Source: CAZYLZ01 sp964648335 (GTDB taxonomy: Bacteria > Patescibacteriota > Minisyncoccia > Phycocordibacterales > UBA2100). From it: 64,000 nt of DNA. The notes under the pieces are model-generated. The model was not told the DNA's origin. It was given only the letters and a program-made list of their open reading frames with translations, and searched no databases. The DNA lies in the NCBI GenBank assembly GCA_964648335.1, contig CAZYLZ010000006.1, positions 6,326-70,325 on the forward strand. Direction: 5' to 3'. Made by a program: the position numbers and the translations under genes. Positions 17,833 to 27,064 of the stretch are shown in pieces. The number at the start of each line of letters is the position of its first letter. The stretch's first letter is position 1.

Positions 17833-18346
17833 AGAATGTTCGGATTGCTTTCGCTCGGCGACTGGCTCGGTCGTACTGATGGCGGAAAAGTGTCCGGTAG
17901 ATTCGAGTATGGGCTTCACGTATGAAGCAGCGGTTAACAAAAAACCCAGGACATTGATCCAGGGTAGTACTGTCTACGAGCTCCACGAAAAACAGACCGT
18001 TCAAGTCGTGCTTTTCTGCAATCTCTTCGTTCAGATACGAGCCGGATCGTCTGTCGTTAACCGTCATACACGAGAAGCTCTCGCGTATGCGTATAGAAAT
18101 ACTCCTATAAGCGGGCATCGTCAAGCAGACAAAGGATGAAAATGATGGTCGCATGTCTAACTAATGGAGAAATCGCGGCTCAGGCACCAGTGGCAATCAC
18201 TGGCCCAGAGGCCTGCACGGACGTCAATATTTTTTTAACTCTCTGCATGGTAGTGTTTTCGATTGACCGGTCTGCGGTCAGCTTTATCAACGCCTTTGCA
18301 GGCGTATTCTGCAAAGGTATTTACCGGATTACAGAATCATTTCAGT
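17833..18346. other. Divergent intergenic region with leader hairpins
   Basis: This 514-bp gap separates the minus-strand glycosyltransferase from the plus-strand surface protein. On the minus strand a terminator-like hairpin with a T6 tract lies at 17938-17963, about 110 nt before the glycosyltransferase start, which could be an attenuator. On the plus strand an inverted repeat CCTTTGCA/TGCAAAGG (about 18294-18318) lies just before the surface-protein start. A minus-strand reading frame crosses the hairpin but has no other support. No clear consensus promoter was seen. Confidence 0.5.
17938..17963 (-). terminator. Terminator-like or attenuator hairpin upstream of the glycosyltransferase
   Basis: On the minus strand CC-T-GGA / TCC-T-GG (loop TCAATG, one T-T mismatch) is followed by GTTTTTTG. 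No gene with clear support ends here, so it may act as an attenuator in the leader of the glycan operon. Confidence 0.45.
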
Positions 18347-20341
18347 ATGACTAGCATTTCTCGATACAGCTCGACAGATACGATCGCGCTTGCCGTTGCC
18401 ATCGTGGCACTCATAGCGCTCGTGTTCTCGCCGATTTCTCATATTACTAAGGCAAACTCCCTCTTGGGATCGACCCACCTCTCGATCGCGCATGCAGAAG
18501 GCGATGGAGGGGGCGGTGACGGAGGTGGAGGCGATGGCGGAGGTGGTGATGGCGGAGGCGGAGATGGTGGTGGTGACGGAGGTGGAGATGGTGGTGGAGA
18601 TGGCGGAGGTGACGGAGGCGGAGATGGTGGTGGTGACTCCGGCGGAAGCGATGGTGGAGGCAGCGACTCCGGCTCTGGAGATTCTGGCTCCGGTGACTCG
18701 GGCATGGGCAGCGACGGCGGATGCTGCGGCGGCGGAGACGACTCGGGCTCAGAAGGCGGAAGCAACGGCATTTTCGTGCCGGTAATTCCGTCGACTCCGG
18801 TCGCAAACCCTTCGTGCTCTCTCAGCTCGATCAAGATCCCGATCCCGTTCGTCGGCGACGCCGCGGTCCTCTTTTGGAGCTCGTCGAACGCCACATCGGC
18901 TTCGATCGACCACGGAATCGGGGCTCTCTCCCCTGTCTCGGTAGGTACTCGCGTGATCTCAAGCATCACGGCGACTACCAAGTACACAATGACGGCAGTC
19001 GGTGCAAATGGGGCAAAGGCTATCTGCTCGACGACAGTTACCGTGACGCCTGTCACGCCAAAACCTACCTGTGTCATCACTGCGACCCCAGGATCGATCG
19101 CAACGGGCGGCCATAGCGTCCTTTCTTGGAACTCGACTGACGCCGCATCGGCAACGATCGACAACGGATTGGGATCGGTCATGACGAGCGGCGCTCAGAG
19201 CGTCTCTCCAACGGCAAACACTCAGTACACTATGACCGTTACAGGTACCGGCGGTACCGCTACCTGCAACGCGACGGTAGTAGTCACGAATGTCCCTCCT
19301 CCTGCACAGCCAACATGCACGATCTCGGCGTACCCTTCTGAGGTCTCTCAGGGCGGATCGTCGGTACTCACCTGGTCGTCGACAAACGCATCGTCGGCAT
19401 CCTTGAATGGCGGCATCGGGGCCGTGTCGACCAATGGATCACGATCAGTGACTCCGTCGTCAAACACAACCTATGTCCTAACGGTGACAGGTTCGGGCGG
19501 AACCGCGACATGCAGTGCACCAGTGACGATCAAGAACACTCCTCCAACGCAGCCTTCGTGCACCCTCTCGGCCAGCCCGACACAGGTCGTGGCAGGCGGC
19601 GCGAGCGTCCTCTCGTGGACCTCGAACAACGCGACATCGGCAACCTTGGGTGCATTTGGAACGGTCGCCGTAAACGGATCGACCACCGTAACCCCGAGCG
19701 TCAACACAACGTACACACTCACCGTAACCGGTGCAGGAGGCACTGCGACGTGCACGGCACACGTGACTATCAAGTCTGTACAGACATACACTCCGACCTG
19801 CTCTATCTGGGCAATCCCGGATGAGCAGATCGTTCCTGGTGGATCCACGGCACTCTCGTGGTCTTCGACCAACGCATCGTCGGCATCGATCGATAACGGC
19901 ATCGGGGCAGTGAGCCTCGAGGGCACACGTACCGTGTCGAATCTCTGGGACGACACCATCTTCACGATGAACGTTTCGGGCCAGGGCGGAACAGCACAGT
20001 GCTCGGTACCGGTATTCCTCAAGGAGACGACTCCAAAGCCGCCGAAAAAGCCAACCTGTGATATCCACATGGGTGGCAAGAACGCATACGGTGCCGAAGA
20101 GACCATCGCATGGAACACCGACGACGACGTCGACTCGGTAGAGATCGAGGGCGCCGGCGAAGTCCCTAAGCACGGATGGCGCGGCATCATGAAGCTCGAC
20201 AAGCAGACCACCTTCAAGATGAAGGTAAAGAAAGGAACCCAGGTCACCGAATGCTCTTGCGTAGGAAACCCTATCGAGGACAAGTCGGCAGACTGGAGCA
20301 GCTGGTCTAACCAGGGCTGGCAGCACAGCGCGTGGTACTAG
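18347..20341 (+). CDS. Surface protein with Gly/Asp-rich linker and Ig-like repeats, 664 aa
   Basis: The start MTSISRYSSTD (ATG 18347) gives an N-terminal hydrophobic segment (residues 14-33) that anchors or exports the protein. Residues about 50-140 are a low-complexity Gly-Asp tract, mostly GDGGG units, followed by Gly/Ser/Asp. At least five tandem beta domains of about 85 residues then follow, each of the form PTC.i.a.P..i..GgsavLsWsStnA.SAsidnGiG.v...Gs.sVsP..nTtYtmTVtG.gGTAtC...V.V. Two Cys per repeat suggest a disulfide. A divergent last module ends the protein. A stand-alone wall or sheath protein is likely; the Asp-rich tract could bind calcium. Confidence 0.8.
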   Translation: MTSISRYSSTDTIALAVAIVALIALVFSPISHITKANSLLGSTHLSIAHAEGDGGGGDGGGGDGGGGDGGGGDGGGDGGGDGGGDGGGDGGGDGGGDSGGSDGGGSDSGSGDSGSGDSGMGSDGGCCGGGDDSGSEGGSNGIFVPVIPSTPVANPSCSLSSIKIPIPFVGDAAVLFWSSSNATSASIDHGIGALSPVSVGTRVISSITATTKYTMTAVGANGAKAICSTTVTVTPVTPKPTCVITATPGSIATGGHSVLSWNSTDAASATIDNGLGSVMTSGAQSVSPTANTQYTMTVTGTGGTATCNATVVVTNVPPPAQPTCTISAYPSEVSQGGSSVLTWSSTNASSASLNGGIGAVSTNGSRSVTPSSNTTYVLTVTGSGGTATCSAPVTIKNTPPTQPSCTLSASPTQVVAGGASVLSWTSNNATSATLGAFGTVAVNGSTTVTPSVNTTYTLTVTGAGGTATCTAHVTIKSVQTYTPTCSIWAIPDEQIVPGGSTALSWSSTNASSASIDNGIGAVSLEGTRTVSNLWDDTIFTMNVSGQGGTAQCSVPVFLKETTPKPPKKPTCDIHMGGKNAYGAEETIAWNTDDDVDSVEIEGAGEVPKHGWRGIMKLDKQTTFKMKVKKGTQVTECSCVGNPIEDKSADWSSWSNQGWQHSAWY

Positions 20342-20367
20342 TACCCGCCTTGCGCGAACAGTGCTAG

Positions 20368-20399
20368 CTAAAAGCCGGACCACGTGGTCCGGCTTTTAG
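20368..20399 (+). terminator. Rho-independent terminator
   Basis: A perfect 14-bp stem CTAAAAGCCGGACC / GGTCCGGCTTTTAG with loop ACGT lies 27 bp after the surface-protein stop. Confidence 0.85.
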
Positions 20400-20417
20400 T
20401 ATGTGCAGAGTTTCAAA

Positions 20418-20445
20418 TTGACTTTTTTTCTTTTTATGATACAAT
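20418..20445 (+). promoter_or_regulatory. Sigma-70-like promoter
   Basis: TTGACT (20418-20423), a 16-base T-rich spacer and TACAAT (20440-20445) precede the orphan gene at 20505. The start codon has the strong SD AGGAAGGGG. Confidence 0.75.
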
Positions 20446-20504
20446 TCCGTCAGCTAGCATACCTGCTGGCTTCGGCTTTTGCCGACACTTAGGAAGGGGA
20501 AGAA

Positions 20505-20853
20505 AATGTCATTGCGGAATTCTGTAGTGCTTACAGGCGCGACCATGAAGCGATTCAATAGCTTCACTCGCGCCGCAGAAGTCGCATTGGGTCAGCGCTT
20601 CGAAATCGCCGAGATCGCAATCTTCTGCAACTCGCTTTCGGGCCTGTTGCAGACGAGCGATGGCAAGGTGTTTCGATTCCTTGCCAACGAAGACGCTTTC
20701 AAGCTTGGTGCCACGTGGTGGTCTGTCGGGCAAGACGAGTCCGTCGTGCGCGTTCGCCACGATGATCTCTATATGCCGTCGACGACACTGCCCGCAGTCC
20801 GCGTCGGCACGTGCCACTCGGACGTCAGACTCCGGCCGCACCGCGCAGCATAA
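20505..20853 (+). CDS. Hypothetical protein, 115 aa
   Basis: Not recognised. A soluble protein with no export signal; the middle (residues 25-75) alternates hydrophobic and polar residues as in a small alpha/beta domain (AEIAIFCNSLSGLLQTSDGK, VFRFLANEDAFKLG), and the C-terminus is His/Arg-rich. ATG 20505 is chosen because AGGAAGGGG lies 6-14 bases upstream. It is a single-gene unit with a good promoter at 20418 and a terminator at 20888. Confidence 0.7.
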
Positions 20854-20887
20854 AACCGTATTTTTCATCCTAGGGGCACGTCCCCTG

Positions 20888-20915
20888 TCACCCGCGTTCG
20901 CGCGGGTGATTTTTT
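20888..20915 (+). terminator. Rho-independent terminator
   Basis: The stem TCACCCGCG / CGCGGGTGA with loop TTCG is followed by T6, 34 bases after the stop of the gene at 20505. Confidence 0.88.
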
Positions 20916-20923
20916 ACACATAA

Positions 20924-20948
20924 AAACCGGCGGGTTAACCCCACCGGC
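20924..20948 (-). terminator. Rho-independent terminator of the PDZ-domain gene
   Basis: On the minus strand GCCGG-TGGG / CCCG-CCGG with loop GTTAA is followed by TTTTTAT. It lies just past the stop codon at 20962. Confidence 0.8.
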
Positions 20949-20961
20949 ATTGTTTGTTGTT

Positions 20962-21942
20962 CTATCGCTGCATGATTCCTGCCCGTTCAAACCGGTAGAC
21001 CTTTTCTGCGACTTTGCGCGACAGCGCTTCGGGCAGATAGCAGCGAATCTGGGTGCGTTTCCAGCTGTACCAGTTCTTTTCGGGCGATTCGAGCCCTCGT
21101 ATCACGCCTACCGTGGCTCGATCGACCGAGCTAAGAAACGAGTTCATCTCTTCATCGCTGGTACCGATACGACGCGCGATGAATACCGGGATGTTCGTCA
21201 GGGTCGGTATCCCGTCTTTTTCGACATTTCCGCTCAGCTTGATCGTACGCTTTTCCGACTGCTTGAGATCAGTCGCGTCCGTTATTCCAAGCAAGAAAAA
21301 TAGCGGCGACTCGATGGGAAGTACCGCCTGCTCCCCGTTATGGACGAAGGTGCAGGTGTACTCAATGAGCCCTGGAGATCGTTCGGCAAAAGTGCTAGTA
21401 GTGAGCAGGTTCACTAGAGGACCGTAATCCTCGTCAATGAGTTCGCGTGTGCGTAGTGGTCGACGTTTGGCAAGCTCGGCGACATTGTCGAGCGTCATTG
21501 TCCTCATCGTCACTTCCATAGGATCCGTGTAGGTCACGAGAATCCTCGCATCGTCATCCATCAATCCTGCGATCGGTCGCAACAGTTTAATACGAACGTC
21601 AGAGTCGAGAGGCAAAGGAGTTACGATTTTCCTCATTGCCTCGGCATCAATAACTCCCGTACCATTGACCTCGACGATGACGTCGCCGCACTGCATTCCT
21701 GCTTTCTCTGCAGGAGATTTGGCGCGGACCCCTTTCACAAAGACGCCACGAATTCTGTCGGCACGCTTATACCGTCGCGAGGAGTTTGTTGCATCAGTGC
21801 AGTCGTAGGTGTTCACGAAGCCGCTCAGCATCGAACCGAGCTCGACTCCGATTACCTGTGCGTAGCGCGGAGTGAGCGGCGTTTCGGCCTGCGCGAAGTT
21901 TGTTACGAGAAGTGAGAACAGAATAAACAGCGTGTATCGCAT
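20962..21942 (-). CDS. Exported PDZ-domain protein, 326 aa
   Basis: A cleavable signal peptide is clear (MRYTLFILFSLLVTNFAQA). Residues about 65-140 form a PDZ domain (GVFVKGVRAKSPAEKAGMQCGDVIVEVNGTGV), with two Cys close by. The remaining 190 residues are a mixed domain of unknown fold; no Ser protease triad or metal motif is visible, so it is not an HtrA protease. It would act outside the membrane, perhaps as an adaptor. The start is fixed by an AGGAGG six bases upstream. It is followed by its own terminator. Confidence 0.78.
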   Translation of the reverse strand: MRYTLFILFSLLVTNFAQAETPLTPRYAQVIGVELGSMLSGFVNTYDCTDATNSSRRYKRADRIRGVFVKGVRAKSPAEKAGMQCGDVIVEVNGTGVIDAEAMRKIVTPLPLDSDVRIKLLRPIAGLMDDDARILVTYTDPMEVTMRTMTLDNVAELAKRRPLRTRELIDEDYGPLVNLLTTSTFAERSPGLIEYTCTFVHNGEQAVLPIESPLFFLLGITDATDLKQSEKRTIKLSGNVEKDGIPTLTNIPVFIARRIGTSDEEMNSFLSSVDRATVGVIRGLESPEKNWYSWKRTQIRCYLPEALSRKVAEKVYRFERAGIMQR

Positions 21943-22072
21943 GTTTTCCTCCTGGTTGCATCATATTCTGGAGGGCACGCTATCACGAGCGATAGGTTAC
22001 TGCAACGATTCTTTCGAGCCTGCAAATGCGTACACAAAGCACCGAACAACGGCGAGGGACCCGATGTATCCC

Positions 22073-22711
22073 TTATGGCAGCTGCGGCATCGGCTCATTC
22101 AGGCTCTTGCACTTGGACATGTTTATGTAGTGGAGCGTCGTCTTGTATACATAGCCGGTCGGCGTGTTTTCGGGCAAGCCATAGGGCACCCAGGGCTTTA
22201 AGATGTCGTCGTTATGCTTGAGCTGAAAGAGCTTCACCGCGCCGAAGGTGAGGTCACCGAAGAGCCCGTTGGTTGGCAGATCGAGTCCGAGCTCGTCGTT
22301 AAGGTACTGCTGCAGCTTGCGTATGGACTCGCCCGTCGAAACACCCCTCTTAAGATAGGTGTCCAAATATGCCGTGCAGCCTGCAGGCAGTGCGTCGTCG
22401 CCCGAGCCCGAAAATTCTCCCGTCGCATTTGGGCCGGTCGAGGCTCCTAACACCGCTCCAGATCCTGCCGTTCCCGAACCTGCTCCCGACACGTTCACAT
22501 CGCCGCCAAAGACAAATTTTCCAAATCCAAATGGTCCTTCGCCAATCGGCACGAGCGTTATGGTACCAACCGATGCAGGATCGGGCGTAACCTCGGTTGT
22601 GGTAAATGTCGCCGAACTTACCTGAGCCGATGCCGGTGCTACTAACAAAAGAGATACCGCTGTGCTCGCAATTACAATGAGTGCGCGTGGATGTCGCAAA
22701 GAAATAGGCAT
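22073..22711 (-). CDS. Exported peptidoglycan-binding-domain protein A
   Basis: From ATG 22711 the protein has a signal peptide (MPISLRHPRALIVIAST..APASAQ), a Gly/Ser/Thr-rich middle (residues 60-115), and a C-terminal PG_binding_1-like domain: ALPAGCTAYLDTYLKRG....ESIRKLQQYLNDELGL.LPTNGLFGDLTFGAVKLFQLKHNDDIL. The last 50 residues (PTGYVYKTTLHYINMSKCKSLNEP) are shared with the next gene. No catalytic domain is present. It probably anchors to the wall, its own or a host's. It and the gene at 22855-24138 are paralogues. Confidence 0.8.
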   Translation of the reverse strand: MPISLRHPRALIVIASTAVSLLLVAPASAQVSSATFTTTEVTPDPASVGTITLVPIGEGPFGFGKFVFGGDVNVSGAGSGTAGSGAVLGASTGPNATGEFSGSGDDALPAGCTAYLDTYLKRGVSTGESIRKLQQYLNDELGLDLPTNGLFGDLTFGAVKLFQLKHNDDILKPWVPYGLPENTPTGYVYKTTLHYINMSKCKSLNEPMPQLP

Positions 22712-22792
22712 ACCGAATTCTAGAATGTATCGACAAAAAGCGTCAAAATTTATTGGGGACAACCCTGGGTTATCTTCATCTTTTATCAAAAC

Positions 22793-22837
22793 AAAAAGAC
22801 CGCTCATGCTGCGTACAGCACGTATGCGGTCTTTTGT
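22793..22837 (-). terminator. Terminator between peptidoglycan-binding paralogues
   Basis: GACCGCATACGTGCTG / CAGCATGAGCGGTC (minus strand, loop TACG, with a small mismatch) is followed by TTTTTGTTTTG. Runs of A and T on both sides make it potentially bidirectional. Confidence 0.8.
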
Positions 22838-22854
22838 TTATTGCTCAAAGAAAC

Positions 22855-24138
22855 TTACGGAAGCTGTGGAGCAGGCTCGTTCAAGGTCTTGCACTTGGCC
22901 AGGTTAATCTGGTGCATGGTGGTCTTGTACACGTAGCCGGTCGGCGTGCCGTCGTGGCCATAGGCAGCCCACGGAGTAAGGATCTGATCCTTGTACTTGA
23001 GCTGGAATGCCTTGACCGCGTCGAAGGTCATCGATCCGAAGATGCCCGAGACAGGGAGACTAAGGCCGAGCTCTTCGTTCAAGAATTCCTGGAGCTTCTT
23101 GATTTTGTCTGAGTGCGACGATCCGCGCTTGAGGTAGGTATCGAGGTACGCGGTGCAGCCTGCAGGCAAGGCGTCGCTCGAGGTTGCGGTTGGGCCAGTT
23201 GTAGCACCCAAGACCTGTCCGGACGATCCTGATGATCCACTGGTCGGACCGATAGGACCGAAGCTACCGCCAAAAATTGGTCCGTTTCCGCCGCCCGATC
23301 CACCGCCCGATCCACCGCCAGCGGTTAGTGTGCGAACGAATGGTGCACAGTCAGCATCGGCAATATCAGGGAACGAGTCACGGTCGTTATCGATACCGTC
23401 CTGGCAGAGCGCCTCGGTGTTCTCGACATCAGCGATGACGACCGGAGGTGTTGTGGTTGCTGGCGTGGTAGTTCCCTCGCCCGAACCCGATCCAGTATCT
23501 ACCGGCGCGTCGGCGGTGAGCGTGACGACGCACGACTTCGAGCCGATTTCGCCCATGGTTCCTACGCATTCTGTGCTAAACGATGGCGTGTATCCTGTGG
23601 GACCGGTTGCCGCTACCGAATATGCGCCCGAACGGTCGACAAACACCGTCGTCGTAGCTGCAGATGCTGTAAACGACGAGGGCGAAGGATTGCCGGCACC
23701 GCTCACTGAGATAGTGAAGTCTCCGACGACAGCGGTACCGCCAGAAACGAGAGCCGAAACGTAGAGCGGATGGATCACCGAAACGCGGACCGTACAGGTG
23801 CTCGTTACGACGCCGTCGCCGACGGTCATCACATATGGCTCGTCGGTGACAAGTCCATCCGGTGGCATGCCGCCAGCCCACGAGAAGGTGCCCGCTGCGA
23901 CGGTCGCACCTGAGATCGAGTTGATGTCGATGCCGTGGTCCAACGTTGCGGTGGTCGAGTTTGCAGACGTCCACGAGATACTGAAGGGAGCTCCGGCGAC
24001 GATAGTGTCGGGAGTGCTAATAAGCGTACAGGTTGGCCCGGTCTGTGCAGAAGCAAACGTCGCCGAGGCGAACGAGAGCAGCGCTACAGCGAGGACAATC
24101 GCACGGTGCTGGATAGAAACAGTAGTCATAACGGTCAT
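22855..24138 (-). CDS. Exported peptidoglycan-binding-domain protein B, 427 aa
   Basis: A signal peptide (residues 10-32) leads into an Ig-like domain (TCTLISTPDTIVAGAPFSISW, residues 35-120) like those of the surface protein at 18347. A second beta domain (125-205) and a Thr/Gly/Ser linker with a calcium-site-like segment (CQDGIDNDRDSFPDIADADC, residues 240-260) follow. The C-terminal PG_binding_1-like domain (SDALPAGCTAYLDTYLKRG..SDKIKKLQEFLNEELGLSLP) matches the neighbour closely. NDRDSFPD resembles a thrombospondin type 3/dockerin-like Ca loop. It is likely surface attached; no enzyme motif is visible. Confidence 0.8.
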   Translation of the reverse strand: MTVMTTVSIQHRAIVLAVALLSFASATFASAQTGPTCTLISTPDTIVAGAPFSISWTSANSTTATLDHGIDINSISGATVAAGTFSWAGGMPPDGLVTDEPYVMTVGDGVVTSTCTVRVSVIHPLYVSALVSGGTAVVGDFTISVSGAGNPSPSSFTASAATTTVFVDRSGAYSVAATGPTGYTPSFSTECVGTMGEIGSKSCVVTLTADAPVDTGSGSGEGTTTPATTTPPVVIADVENTEALCQDGIDNDRDSFPDIADADCAPFVRTLTAGGGSGGGSGGGNGPIFGGSFGPIGPTSGSSGSSGQVLGATTGPTATSSDALPAGCTAYLDTYLKRGSSHSDKIKKLQEFLNEELGLSLPVSGIFGSMTFDAVKAFQLKYKDQILTPWAAYGHDGTPTGYVYKTTMHQINLAKCKTLNEPAPQLP

Positions 24139-24255
24139 ATCTGGCTATCGGATAAATAAAAAGAATCTGGAAACCAACGTCACTTAACATAAAAAAATAC
24201 CCCCGGTCAATGGAGCGTGGCAGATAGAGGCAAAAGCTTGCAGGGTGTCAAATTA

Positions 24256-25431
24256 TTAGGTCTGCACTGGGCCCTTCAAGACATCGGCAAGTTCGTCAAC
24301 AAAATGATCCACATCTTTTGCCTGTGTCCCCTCGCCCAGCGATATGCGCAACGTGCTCTTCGCTCGTTCTTTGTCGCCATACTGTGCCAGGATGACGTGC
24401 GAGAACGATTCTTCACCTTCGCGGCACGCGCTTTTAGTAGATACGGCGAATCCACGATGATCGAGCGCAAGCGTGATGTACTCGGTGCTGGTCCCCAGGA
24501 TAGAGATATTGAGCATATGCGGCAAGACATCATCAGTCACGTTAACCAATGCTGATGGCACCTTTTCTGCGATACGAGCAACCATCGATCGCGTGAGTTT
24601 CGCCAGACGTTCGGACTCGGACTCCCGCAGGGCGACAATGTGTTCGTAGGCTGCCGCCATTCCGAGAATGAGCGAGACATTCTCTGATCCAGGTCGCACA
24701 CCGCGCTCTTGCCTGCCGCCAAATAACAGCGGCTTGAGCGTAGTCGTATCCTTAAGGAACAATATTCCGACGCCCCGCGGACCGTAGAGCTTACTCGCAT
24801 CGAGCGATGCCAAGTCGATCCCAAGACTAAAGAGGTCCGAAGCGAGGTACAACGGAGCCTGGCCAAGGTCGCTGTGCACAACGATGGCCGCATTCTTTTT
24901 GCGCATCGCCTGCACGATGGCACGCACGGGCTGCACGGCACCGGTTTCTCCGGTACCCCACCCCATCGATGCAAATACAGTCCGTTCGGTTACGAGATTC
25001 GCCGCAGTCTCGGGGTCAATATGCCCGCTCTCGCTCACGGGGATCATGGTGACAATCGCGCCCATAGCAACGAGCGAGTCGGCACAGGCGAGCACCGACG
25101 GATGCTCTATAGCCGAAAACAAGAATTCAGCTCCCTCTATCGTTCCGGTCGACGCGAGTGCTCTCGCAAATCCGATAATCGCGAGGTTGTTGGCTTCGGT
25201 ACCGCCCGACGTAAAGACGAGCGTATGCGCTCGAACACCGAGATGCCGGGCGATGCCAGACCGCGCTCCCTCGAGCGCTTCTGCTGCGCGAACCCCTTCG
25301 CTGTGTATGGAGCCCGGATTGCCGACGAGCTCGAATCCTGCGACTACCGCGGTACGTGCGGCGTCGCACACCGGCGTTGCGGCGGCATAGTCGAGGTAGA
25401 TGCGGGTCTTAGGAAGGTTTTGTGAGGCCAC
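24256..25431 (-). CDS. Cysteine desulfurase (NifS/IscS family)
   Basis: A PLP enzyme that removes sulfur from cysteine for Fe-S clusters and tRNA thiolation. Visible features are the N-terminal YLDYAAATPV, TSGGTEANNLAI, the PLP lysine segment SLDASKLYGPRGVG and the active-site cysteine loop STKSACREGEE (usually SACSSG). The length of 391 residues is normal. The start is GTG at 25431, just downstream of a CATACT box, and may be leaderless. It is divergently transcribed from infB. No IscU or MnmA gene lies beside it. Confidence 0.92.
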   Translation of the reverse strand: MASQNLPKTRIYLDYAAATPVCDAARTAVVAGFELVGNPGSIHSEGVRAAEALEGARSGIARHLGVRAHTLVFTSGGTEANNLAIIGFARALASTGTIEGAEFLFSAIEHPSVLACADSLVAMGAIVTMIPVSESGHIDPETAANLVTERTVFASMGWGTGETGAVQPVRAIVQAMRKKNAAIVVHSDLGQAPLYLASDLFSLGIDLASLDASKLYGPRGVGILFLKDTTTLKPLLFGGRQERGVRPGSENVSLILGMAAAYEHIVALRESESERLAKLTRSMVARIAEKVPSALVNVTDDVLPHMLNISILGTSTEYITLALDHRGFAVSTKSACREGEESFSHVILAQYGDKERAKSTLRISLGEGTQAKDVDHFVDELADVLKGPVQT

Positions 25432-25459
25432 GATAGTATGCTACGTGCAAATCCTGCTT

Positions 25460-25488
25460 TTGCAAAACGGGCAGTTCGCGCGTATACT
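25460..25488 (+). promoter_or_regulatory. Promoter of infB-rbfA
   Basis: TTGCAA (25460-25465), a 17-base spacer and TATACT (25483-25488) lie 60 bases before the infB start. Confidence 0.7.
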
Positions 25489-25548
25489 GTGCCCACTGTT
25501 CGTTTCGCGCTCGTCGCGAAATTTCTATGAACTACCCCCACAAAAACC

Positions 25549-27060
25549 ATGGCCCAGAAACCAACGCACACCTCTCATATCACCGAGCGTCCTCCGGTCG
25601 TCGTAGTGATGGGCCACGTCGATCACGGCAAATCGTCGCTCCTCGACTACATTAGACACACTAACGTTGTCTCGGGTGAAGCCGGCGGCATAACGCAGCA
25701 CGTAGCGGCATACGAAGTCGTGCACGAGGGCAAAGAGGGCAAGAAACGGATCACCTTCATAGACACTCCTGGACACGCGGCATTCACCGCAATCCGTTCG
25801 CGCGGAGCGAACGTCGCGGATATCGCTATCTTGGTGGTCTCGGCCGAGGATGGCGTCAAAGAGCAGACGCTCGAGGTACTAAAGAGCATCCAGGATTCAG
25901 AAACACCTTACGTGGTTGCAATAAACAAGATCGACAAGCCGAACGCCGACATCGAGCGCACCAAGGTTACCCTCATGGAGCACAACGTGTTTCTCGAAGG
26001 GCTCGGTGGCGATGTACCTTGGGTTCCTATTTCTGCCAAAACTGGCCAAGGCATCCCCGACCTCCTCACGACCGTACTTCTTCTTGCCGAGATAGAAGAG
26101 CTTACGGGCGACGAGAATGCGCCTGCAGAGGGATTCGTCATCGAAGCAAACCGCGATTCGCGCCGTGGCATCGCAGCAACCCTCATCATCACCAACGGAT
26201 CGCTCAAGATCGGCAACGCGATCCGCGCAAGCACGGCGATCGCTCCGCTGCGTATACTCGAAGACACCATGGGTAAAAAGCTTAAGAGCGCCGAGATGTC
26301 ATCACCGATCGTGGTCGTCGGCTTTGACGAACTGCCGCTTGCCGGTACGTCGTTCGTCACCCACAACAACAAGCGCGATGCCGAAGAGGCTCGCTCGGCG
26401 TTTGTGCGCGCACGCGGCCGCGTTGTGCCACAAGCAGTTGCAGCACAGGGCACCAAGCACATCATCCCCATCATCATCAAGGCAGATGCGGCAGGATCTC
26501 TTGAGGCGCTTCTTCAGGCTTGTGGAGCGCTTGCTACCGAATACGCAGCCATCACGGTCATCCAGAGCGGTATCGGTCCTGTTTCCGAAAACGACACCAA
26601 ATCGTCTCTGGCGTCCGGCAGCGCTACCATCATCGCGTTCAACGTGACCACCGACAAAAACGCGCTCGAGGCTGCACGCCAGCACTCGATCCCGATCGAA
26701 ACCTTCGACATCATCTACAAGCTCGTCGAGCGTCTCGAGGCCATCATCAAGAACCGCACGCCAAAACGATCCGTCGAGAAAGTCTTGGGAACCATTAAGC
26801 TCTTGAAGCACTTCAGCAAGCAGAAAGAGTTGCAGGTCGTGGGTGGTCGGGTCGAGGAAGGAACGCTCGCCAAGAAGGCGAATCTCAAGGTCTCTCGTCG
26901 CGGCGTCGTCTTAGGCTACGCCAAAGTGGTTAACCTGCAGTCGCACAAGCAAAACGTCGAGCGTGTCGATGCCGGCGGTGAGTTCGGCGCACAGCTCGAG
27001 GCTGTGTTCGAGATGGCTCCGGGCGACACGCTCGAGAGCATCCAAACCGTCGAAGAATAA
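25549..27060 (+). CDS. infB: Translation initiation factor IF-2, short form
   Basis: The GTPase that brings initiator tRNA to the ribosome. G1 is GHVDHGKSSLLD, G3 is DTPGH, G4 is NKID and G5 is near SAKTGQG. Domains II, III and IV follow, ending with VVNLQSHKQNVERVDAGGEFGAQLE. The 503-residue protein lacks the long N-terminal region of E. coli IF-2 (890 aa), starting about 15 residues before the G domain, as is usual in this phylum. There is no SD before the ATG. rbfA follows four bases after the stop. Confidence 0.97.
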   Translation: MAQKPTHTSHITERPPVVVVMGHVDHGKSSLLDYIRHTNVVSGEAGGITQHVAAYEVVHEGKEGKKRITFIDTPGHAAFTAIRSRGANVADIAILVVSAEDGVKEQTLEVLKSIQDSETPYVVAINKIDKPNADIERTKVTLMEHNVFLEGLGGDVPWVPISAKTGQGIPDLLTTVLLLAEIEELTGDENAPAEGFVIEANRDSRRGIAATLIITNGSLKIGNAIRASTAIAPLRILEDTMGKKLKSAEMSSPIVVVGFDELPLAGTSFVTHNNKRDAEEARSAFVRARGRVVPQAVAAQGTKHIIPIIIKADAAGSLEALLQACGALATEYAAITVIQSGIGPVSENDTKSSLASGSATIIAFNVTTDKNALEAARQHSIPIETFDIIYKLVERLEAIIKNRTPKRSVEKVLGTIKLLKHFSKQKELQVVGGRVEEGTLAKKANLKVSRRGVVLGYAKVVNLQSHKQNVERVDAGGEFGAQLEAVFEMAPGDTLESIQTVEE

Positions 27061-27064
27061 TACT

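Noticed and set aside
18492..18785. Reading frames in other phases of the Gly/Asp-rich region (Glu/Met/Val- or Pro/Ser-rich)
   Set aside because: These are shadows of a low-complexity repeat in the surface-protein gene.
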